Positions 54,931 to 64,000 of a DNA stretch of 64,000 nt are shown piece after piece. The DNA comes from Craterostigma plantagineum (taxonomy: Eukaryota; Streptophyta; Magnoliopsida; Lamiales; Linderniaceae): the NCBI GenBank assembly GCA_027422505.1, contig JAPQWV010000017.1, positions 20,275,501-20,339,500 on the forward strand. The letters are read 5' to 3'. Made by a program: the position numbers and the translations under genes. The notes under the pieces were generated by a model that was given only the letters and a program-made list of their open reading frames with translations, was not told where the DNA came from and made no database searches. Positions within the stretch are counted from its first letter, which is position 1; every line of letters begins with the position of its first letter.

Positions 54931-57754
54931 TGTCGCGCCCCGCCATCTACTAACCTTTCTAACGTTATCTTACGTGACTAAATATTAAACAATACGCGAA
55001 AATGCGTATTAAATTTTTCCTTTTATATAAAGGAATTCATTATGTACATGCTCAAAATATCGCTCCAACCCTATATACAAGGGAAGTGTATAAGTGCGAA
55101 GCAAAAGAAACCCTAACGTCCGGCCACACAGGTCGCATCCATGTACACACCACCCCCAAAAGTCGCTGGAAGCTTCAAAAGGTAAGCCTTGCCATCAAAA
55201 GCGATCACGTACCGTGGTCGCGTGCACCTACAACACATAAAGTAAGGGGTGAGCTATAAAGCCCAGTAAGTAGGAATATGCAATGTCGTGAACGTGAAAA
55301 CCCTCGCAAAGGCATCCGCGCCAATGCAACTCACACCTCATAAAACAAACCCGATCTCATATCTCTCAGGGCCCTCGGCTAACTTGCTATGCACCATAAA
55401 GAGCTCTAATCCAACACGGATAAATGTGGCAGCGACCTACGCTGGGTAGCCTATGCTAGGTTTCCCTAGGTCGCACCCTCCCAGGTCGTCCCCTCTGCCG
55501 TGCGGTAGCCCACGCTGGTAGCCTACGCTGGTTAGCCTACGCTAGGGTTTCCCCCTAGGTCGCTCCTTTCCAGGTCGCACCCTCCAGGTCGCATCCCTCC
55601 GCTATCAGGGCATCAGCCCAAATAAAATAAACAGGGCAGAAGCCCAATAAAATACATAATATAATCGACGACGCACCACGCCGTCCTGGTGCCATAGAAG
55701 TAGCCCTGACTCAACTGCGAGTCGACATCAAATGCCTATATCGGCAAATATTATTCGCCCTCAGGCGATAAATACCGTGCATGCTCATCTCACATAAACC
55801 CCAAGTGTCTCGTGCATGCACATGGATATGCAACGTGAATTAATATCGTAAGCACTTACCATGCAGAGGCATGTCAAATAATTCACGTAATAAACACCCA
55901 AGCACATAGTCACGTAAGCACATACAAATAAATTATGTGTTGTAGTTGAAATTCCCACTTACCTGGTATCCTTAGATATTAGCTTATCAGTAAGTCGCTA
56001 ATCTTCAAACCCTAAATATGGGAACATATAAAATTAGGGTTTGTTAGTCTAATTATAATTTCACGAAATTGGCTTAGTTTAAAAACCCTAATTTTAACTT
56101 ATAAATTTCGAAACCCTAAAATTTAGAACTTTACCTAGACTAATAAATATTATTTCGGAGATAAATCTCGAGTGGAATTGTGAAATGCTATTGATATAAA
56201 TCTCGGCATGTTATCAATCTCGACATATATTAGATATGGATGTCGAACTACAAATAAATCTCGACATAGTTGATAAATCTCGATATGAATCTCGAGATGT
56301 ATGTCAAGTTATAACGGAAGTCGAAAGGTAAAATGTCGAAATGTGTAATATAAGGATTTCGATACTACATATGAAAATCTCAAGTTGATTAAATGATACA
56401 CAATATTTCGAAGTCATATATCGAGCTAACTTCCACAATAGACCTCGATATAGTAATTTAATTATACAAGAAGCTTCGAAGTCATGATTTACATTTAACA
56501 AGGATGTCGAGTTGTGTGTTAGCCTTTTACAGAGAAAAGTCGAGATGTGTATCGACATTATAACTAAGGTATCGAATTTTATACTAATTAAAATACAATC
56601 TCGATATTACACTAGGGATTTCGATATTTATACTAAGCTATACAAAGATGTCGAGACTTGTACATATGAAATAACATATCGAGATTATAATGATATGATA
56701 TAGGTAAATCTCGATATCAACGTCTACTAGGTCTCGACATTTTCTTATTCTTCTAACCAAATTTCGATACGGCTAATAAATCTCGGTATGGTTTATTCCC
56801 AACAAGAGATGGCTCGAGATTTTACCAACAGAAATTTCGACGTTCTTAAATCCTTATGAATCTCTCGACGTTATTCCTACACAATTACTCATACCTTCGA
56901 AATTTTCTTTTAGTCTGAACAGCTTGTATCACCACTCTATAAATCTTCTTAACTTTCGATCGAGATTTTCTCAAGCTATTTACTTCTTCATAATTTGAAC
57001 TCTTAACTTGCTAACCCTTTTTAGATACTACACACTAAATTCTAATAACCCCGTTAGTATAATCTAGGTTAGAAACCCTAAAATCCATATAAAACCCTAA
57101 TAATTGATATTTTAGTGTTTATGACCCTTAGAGTATGCTACAACTTAATTATTGTCATAAATTCATAGCAAAAGAATTATACCTTCCTTAGTTTTCAGCT
57201 CGTGCTTGGTCGTCACTTTTTCCTCTCTACTTGGATGCTTCGAGCGTTTTTACCAAATGAGTTAGTGTACCGAATAATTCTTATTTTCCTCTTATCCTTA
57301 GTTTGACGTATCTTACTAGCTAAGTTACATCAACCTATGTCTTTAATACTTATCCTCAAAACCTTTCGTTTCCTAGCTGGGGTTTTGTAATTCTTAGTTA
57401 TGATACTATTTTGTTGTAAATAATATTTCTATTTTATTACTATATTAATTTACCTTTCCCCTATTGCTAAGTTATCAAGTTCATGAGTGTTCAAAAGCAT
57501 TCATCCCAGAATAATTATTTTCGGCATTTATCCTATAATATAGTTCGAAACTCCTAATTCTTTCGCAACTTATTCCTATCGAAAATTGTATACCTTTATA
57601 CCTGAAATTATTCTAAGTCCCAACTCAAATTTCCTACCAAGTCAGTTATTCTATTAGCACATAGTTAAAATAGACACGTAATATGCAGTCACGAAAACAT
57701 ATAATATGCACGTAATTTTATTGGCCAACTTACTCGCGGAACTCGGGTATTACA
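54931..57754 (-). mobile_element. LTR B, shared by both internal copies (2824 bp)
   Basis: It is at once the 5' LTR of copy 1 (primer site at 54916) and the 3' LTR of copy 2 (polypurine tract at 57755). Sequence is nearly identical to A and C. At five places where A and C differ, B has the C state. Confidence 0.95.
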
Positions 57755-57773
57755 TCCTCCCCCCCTTAAAAGG
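57755..57773 (-). promoter_or_regulatory. Polypurine tract, copy 2
   Basis: Same sequence and position as at 50272. Confidence 0.9.
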
Positions 57774-57789
57774 GATTTCGCCCCCGAAA

Positions 57790-60700
57790 TCAGGTAGGGA
57801 GAAATAGCTCAGGGTAGTGGTTTCTCATGTCGTCTTCCCGTTCCCAAGTGGCTTCTTCTATTGACTGATTCTGCCACAATACTTTTACTAATGGGATCTC
57901 CTTATTCCGCAATTGCTTTACTTCGTGCATCAAAATTTTTACTGGACTTTCCTCATAACTCAAGTCGGGCTTGAGCTGTTGGTGAAAACTTTCGTTGTTC
58001 AATACATGACTGGGATTTCCGACGTATTTTCTTAACGTCGATATGTGGAAGACGTCGTGAACCTGAGCTAATGAAGCTGGTAACTCCAGTTGATAAGCTA
58101 CTTCGCCTACTTTCTTAAGTATCCGGAACGGTCCTATGTATCTCGGGCTCAACTTGCCTTTCTTTCCGAACCGTTTTACGCCTTTCATTGGGGATACCTT
58201 TAGGAATACCCAATCATCTGTTGTAAACTGTAACGGTCTTCGCTTTTGGTCCGCATAACTCTTCTGTCTACTCTGAGCCGTTCGCATTCTTTCACGTATC
58301 TTTGAAATGGCTTCCGTCATTTCTTGCACCATATCAGGGCCTAAAATTGCCCGTTCACCAACTTCATCCCAATGAATCGGAGATCTGCATTTGCGTCCGT
58401 ATAGAGCTTCATAAGGAGCCATTCCAATCGTCGCGTGATAGCTGTTATTGTAAGAGAATTCGATCAATGGAAGATATCGGCTCCAATTCCCTTTAAAATC
58501 GAGTACGCACGCCCTTAACATATCTTCCAATGTCTGGATTGTTCGTTCTGACTGCCCGTCAGTTTGGGGATGATAGGCAGTACTAAAAGAAAGTTTGTTC
58601 CCATTGCCTTCTGCAAACTCATCCAGAACTTAGACAGGAATCTTGAATCTCGGTCGGAAATGATCGAAATTGGAACTCCGTGTAGTCGAACTATCTCTTG
58701 AACATATAATTCTGCGTATCGCTCCAAGGAGAATGTCGAATTGATCGGTAAAAAGTGGGCAGATTTGGTCAATCGATCAACGATTACCCAAATAGCGTCG
58801 TGACCCTTTACTGTTTTTGGTAAGCCAACGACGAAATCCATCGTGATATGGTCCCATTTCCATTCGGGAACTGGCAAAGACTGTAATGTTCCTGCCGGTC
58901 GTTGGTGTTCCGCTTTTATCTGTTGGCAAGTCAGACATTGACTTACGAATGTTGCAATATCTCTCTTCATTCCTGGCCACCAATAGTTATTTCGTAAGTC
59001 CCTATATATCTTGGTCGCTCCGGGGTGTATGGAATAGACCGTAGTATGTGCTTCCGTCAGAATAATCTTTCGTAGTTCCGTGTTATTGGGCACGTATAAG
59101 CGATTCTTGTGATATAAGCTTCCATCTTCTCGTACTTCAAAATCAGAGGGCACTTCTTCTTTTTGCACGCCTTTAATCTTCAAATAGAGTTCATCATTCT
59201 CTTGCGCATTCCTGATCTGCTCTATTAATGTAGGTTTGAGGGTTAGTGCCGCCAATTTCACTTCAACTTCGCCTAATTGTACAATTTCCACGTCGAGTTG
59301 TTGTAGCTCCGTGCTCACAGATTTTCGGCTTAATGCGTCGGCGACCACATTTGCTTTGCCTGGGTGGTAATGAATTACGCAGTCATAATCTTTAACAAGC
59401 TCCAACCATCGTCGCTGCCTCATATTTAACTCCTTCTGGGTGAAGAAGTACTTCAGACTCTTGTGATCCGTGAAAATTTCGCATCGTTCACCGTATAAAT
59501 AGTGCCTCCAGATCTTCAAAGCAAAGACTACTGCGGCGAGCTCCAAATCATGAGTCGTATAATTCTTTTCATATTCTTTTAACTGTCGGGAAGCATACGC
59601 AACCACGTTCCCATTTTGCATTAATACACATCCCAGACCATTTTTCGAAGCATCGCTGTATACTGAAAATCCTCCGGTCCCTGTGGGTATCATCAGAACT
59701 GGGGCCGACGTGAGTCGTCTTTTTAATTCCTGAAAACTCAGTTCGCATTCGTCGCTCCAGTGAAATGGGGCATTCTTCTTCGTTAACTTTGTTAATGTTG
59801 AGGCGATCTTCGAGAAGTCTTTAATAAATTTTCTGTAATACCCCGCTAGGCCAAGAAAACTACGTACTTCGGTGACATTGGTTGGTTGGGGCCAATTATT
59901 TATAGCTTCGATCTTGCTTGGGTCCACGGAAATTCCTGCTCCCGAGATGACGTGTCCCAAGAATGCGACTTGATTTAGCCAGAACTCGCATTTCTTGAAT
60001 TTAGCGTATAACTCTTTTTCTCGTAATATCTCAAGGACGATCTTCAAGTGTTGTCCATGTTCCTCCTTTGTCTTAGAGTAGATAAGGATATCATCGATAA
60101 ATACGATGACAAACTTGTCCAGAAATGGCTTGAACACGCGATTCATCAGGTCCATGAACGCCGCTGGTGCATTAGTCAGCCCAAAAGGCATGACTAAGAA
60201 CTCGTAGTGCCCATATCTTGTACTGAAAGCGGTCTTCGGAACGTCTTCCTCTCGGATCTTCAACTGGTGATATCCCGATCTTAAGTCTATCTTTGAGAAC
60301 ACCGTTGCACCTTGCAATTGATCAAATAGATCATCAATTCTCGGTAGAGGGTATTTATTCTTGATGGTAATCTTGTTCAGTTCTCGGTAATCAATACATA
60401 GTCTCATCGATCCATCTTTCTTTTTAACAAACAGGACCGGTGCTCCCCATGGTGAGAAGCTAGGCTGAATGAATCCCTTTTGTAATAATTCATCTAGCTG
60501 CTCTTTCAGTTCCTTCAACTCGGTTGGAGATAACCGGTAAGGAGCCTTCGAAACTGGTGCAGATCCTGGTATTAAATCGATCGTGAATTGGATCTCACGA
60601 TCAGGAGGGAGTCCGGGTAAATCTTCTGGAAAAACATCGGGAAATTCTCGTACTACTGGAATTTCTTCTAATTTCGGGGACAAGCGTTCCTCTGATGTTA

Positions 60701-62255
60701 TTGCAAAAATGAGGTATGCTTCACATCCAGCCTTGATCAAGCGTCGTGCCTTCAATGCCGAAATCTTCGGAATACCTTTGCCTTTAGTTGTTCCAGTAAA
60801 GACGAACGGTTCACTTTTCTCTAAGCTGAACGTGACTGTTTTGTGGTTACAATCGATCACAGCTCCATATTTAGACAGCCAGTCCATTCCTAGGATTACT
60901 TCATAATCGTTCATCGGAATGATTATGAGATCTACAGGTAGTTCTCTATCACTAACTAATACTGGGCAATCTCGTAAGATTAGGCTAGTCCGGGTCGAAG
61001 CCCCATGTGGAATAGTTACGTTATACTCACAATCAGATTGCTGAGGTGTAATCCCGAGTCTCGCCAAGTATTTAGATGATGCAAATGAATGCGAGGCTCC
61101 TGAGTCTATTAATATGCATGTTGGGGTATGATGTATAGATAAGGTACCTGCTACTACTGACGGGTCGGTCTCTGCTTCCTCGGACGTCATGGTATATACA
61201 CGAGCTGGTACAGTTGGTGGCCTCGCCTGGCCTGCAGCTTGACTTCCAGAAGTGTTCTCTGGGCATTGTTTCGCATAATGCCCTGGCCTTCCGCATCTGA
61301 AGCAGTTATTAGTCTGTGGAGGACAGTTACCAAAATGTCGTCTCCCACACCTTGGACAATTTGGTACCGGTGCAGGAAACCTTGGTGGCATCTGATTTGG
61401 TTGTTGAGGTGGTCCAGGTCTATTCTGGTAATTAGGCTTTACGCCCTTTGGGAAAAACCGTTTCTTCTGGTTCCCTCCACTCCATTGCGTTCCTTGCACA
61501 AATTTTCTTTTTGCCTCTTGTGCGCGGATAATTCGGGTCTCGGCCTGTTCAGCGATTAAAGCTCTTTCTGCGACTTGAGCATATGTGACCCCCTGAAGTC
61601 CGGCCATATTCACATCGCGATACAATTCTGGCTTCAGGCCCTCCAAAAAGCGTTCGATCTTCAGGGTATCAGTGCTAACCATGTGAGTGGCAAACCTCGA
61701 CAACTGTTCGAATTTGCGGATGTACTCCGCCACTATCATCGGCCCCTGGCGAAGATTAATAAACTCATTCATTCTCTGGGCTCGAACTGGAGCAGTAAAG
61801 TACTTGCTCCTGAAGAGTTCTTTAAAACGATCCCAGCTCATCGTGATCGGGTCCTCAATTGCCAGGATGGTATCCCACCAATGGCCCGCACTTCCTCGCA
61901 GTAGAAACGCAGCACATAATACTTTTTTTTCCTCGGGAATGCGGCTGTATTGGAACATGCTCTTAAGGGTCCTTAGCCAATCCTCAGCAGAGGTGGGGTC
62001 GATAGCGTCTTCGAATGTAGGCGGATTGAGTTTGCGAAACCGTTCCCCAACGATCTCGATCCTTTCTGTCTGGGAAGGTCCGCTGGTTTGTTGCCCCTCA
62101 GTGTTTCGACGTTGGATTAATTCTTGGATCTGGGCAGATTGCTGACGTACTAACTCCGTAAGTTGGAGAATAGCAGCGTCACGATTATCAGTCGGTGTTT
62201 CGGGTTCTTTACCCCGATCGGAGCTCCCACTACTTTCACTTCTTGTTCTACCCAT
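57790..62255 (-). pseudogene. Del/Tekay-like gag-pol polyprotein, copy 2, one 1-bp deletion in integrase
   Basis: Open from 62255 (MGRTRSESS...) through gag, knuckle (residues 318-331), protease (DSGAS at 384), reverse transcriptase, RNase H and the first two integrase Asp residues. One G is missing at about 58596 (AAGTTTGTTCCC against AAGTTTGGTTCCC in copy 1), just after KAMGT, so the frame ends in 30 wrong residues. The rest (catalytic Glu, GPF module, chromodomain; 58530-57790) is open in the right frame but out of register. Differences from copy 1 are few, mostly G/A or C/T. Confidence 0.95.
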
Positions 62256-62399
62256 CGTAAATATTCCTACCCTGATGTCCCTAAGGCCAATAAATTACGC
62301 AACACAAACAAAATTCACAGTAATAAAAACATACTAGCAAGGCTGCTTCCACGCTTTTGAGTGTGTGTACATAGACAGTCTACAGAACCTGCAACCGAA

Positions 62400-62411
62400 G
62401 CTCTGATACCA
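62400..62411 (-). promoter_or_regulatory. Met-tRNA primer site, copy 2
   Basis: On the minus strand TGGTATCAGAGC, three bases from LTR C. Confidence 0.95.
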
Positions 62412-62414
62412 CCC

Positions 62415-64000
62415 TGTCGCGCCCCGCCATCTACTAACCTTTCTAACATTATCTTACGTGACTAAATATTAAACAATACGCGAAAATGCGTATTAAATTT
62501 TTCCTTTTATATAAAGGAATTCATTATGTACATGCTCAAAATATCGCTCCAACCCTATATACAAGGGAAGTGTATAACTGCAAAGCAAAAGAAACCCTAA
62601 CGTCCGGCCACACAGGTCGCATCCATGTACACACCACCCCCAAAAGTCGCTGGAAGCTTCAAAAGGTAAGCCTTGCCATCAAAAGCGATCACGTACCGTG
62701 GTCGCGTGCACCTACAACACATAAAGTAAGGGGTGAGCTATAAAGCCCAGTAAGTAGGAATATGCAATGTCGTGAACGTGAAAACCCTCGCAAAGGCATC
62801 CGCGCCAATGCAACTCACACCTCATAAAACAAACCCGATCTCATATCTCTCAGGACCCTCGGCTAACTTGCTATGCACCATAAAGAGCTCTAATCCAACA
62901 CGGATAAATGTGGCAGCGACCTACGCTGGGTAGCCTACGCTAGGTTTCCCTAGGTCGCACCCTCCCAGGTCGTCCCCTCTGCCGTGCGGTAGCCCACGCT
63001 GGTAGCCTACGCTGGTTAGCCTACGCTAGGGTTTCCCCCTAGGTCGCTCCTTTCCAGGTCGCACCCTCCAGGTCGCATCCCTCCGCTATCAGGGCATCAG
63101 CCCAAATAAAATAAACAGGGCAGAAGCCCAATAAAATACATAATATAATCGACGACGCACCACGCCGTCCTGGTGCCATAGAAGTAGCCCTGACTCAACT
63201 GCGAGTCGACATCAAATGCCTATATCGGCAAATATTATTCGCCCTCAGGCGATAAATACCGTGCATGCTCATCTCACATAAACCCCAAGTGTCTCGTGCA
63301 TGCACATGGATATGCAACGTGAATTAATATCGTAAGCACTTACCATGCAGAGGCATGTCAAATAATTCACGTAATAAACACCCAAGCACATAGTCACGTA
63401 AGCACAAACAAATAAATTATGTGTTGTAGTTGAAATTCCCACTTACCTGGTATCCTTAGATATTAGCTTATCAGTAAGTCGCTAATCTTCAAACCCTAAA
63501 TATGGGAACATATAAAATTAGGGTTTGTTAGTCTAATTATAATTTCACGAAATTGGCTTAGTTTAAAAACCCTAATTTTAACTTATAAATTTCGAAACAC
63601 TAAAATTTAGAACTTTAACCTAGACTAATAAATATTATTTCGGAGATAAATCTCGAGTGGAATTGTGAAATGCTATTGATATAAATCTCGGCATGTTATC
63701 AATCTCGACATATATTAGATATGGATGTCGAACTACAAATAAATCTCGACATAGTTGATAAATCTCGATATGAATCTCGAGATGTATGTCAAGTTATAAC
63801 GAAAGTCGAAAGGTAAAATGTCGAAATGTGTAATATAAGGATTTCGATACTACATATGAAAATCTCAAGTTGATTAAATGATACACAATATTTCGAAGTC
63901 ATATATCGAGCTAACTTCCACAATAGACCTCGATATAGTAATTTAATTATACAAGAAGCTTCGAAGTCATGATTTACATTTAACAAGGATGTCGAGTTGT
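62415..64000 (-). mobile_element. LTR C of the young array, cut by the window edge
   Basis: The first 1586 bp of the same LTR (TGTCGCGCCCCGCC...), read to the TCGA-rich part. Whether a target duplication or a further internal copy follows cannot be seen. Confidence 0.95.

Overview
The window is nuclear DNA of a flowering plant, most likely a eudicot. It is almost wholly built of transposable elements and endogenous viral DNA, with broken fragments of two wall-associated receptor kinase (WAK) genes and one gag-derived gene between them. Evidence for a plant: plant-type Ty3/gypsy (Tat-like, Del/Tekay-like chromovirus, Athila-like) and Ty1/copia elements with initiator-Met-tRNA primer sites, hAT elements with 8-bp target duplications, an endogenous caulimovirid, and WAK exons with plant introns. 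I found no bacterial operons, tRNA or rRNA genes, or CRISPR arrays.

Layout. 1-3290: 5' end of a Tat-like Ty3/gypsy element on the minus strand, with an open gag-pol frame that leaves the window. 3291-4859: an old Del-family LTR fragment. 4860-9196: a non-autonomous Ty1/copia-like element (gag-like region, polypurine tract, 3' LTR) holding a GC-rich insert. 9202-10994: a WAK kinase pseudogene cut at its 5' end by that LTR. 11307-11902: a hAT-type element with a 32-G run. 13126-15517: an internally deleted Ty1/copia element with intact target duplication. 15919-27405: endogenous caulimovirid (florendovirus-like): one unit-length degraded genome of about 7.7 kb (after subtracting an inserted solo LTR), followed head-to-tail by a partial second copy and a scrap of a third. 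27406-35228: an old Del/Tekay element, split by a 787-bp hAT element and ending in a palindromic LTR. 36694-45111: a degraded Ty1/copia element with matching LTRs and target duplication, holding a nested gag-protease-only (TR-GAG-like) element at 40270-43752. 45332-46640: a gag-derived charged-tail gene with in-frame stops. 47062-47454: the N-terminal wall-binding part of a second WAK gene, cut at 47455 by a young Del/Tekay array, LTR-internal-LTR-internal-LTR, that fills the window to 64000.

How the pieces relate. The Del/Tekay family appears at three ages: the scrap at 3291, the decayed element at 27406-35228, and the near-identical pair at 47455-64000. In the young pair each internal copy has a single 1-bp deletion, at different places (gag in one, integrase in the other), so neither encodes a whole polyprotein alone. 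No intact host protein-coding gene is visible.
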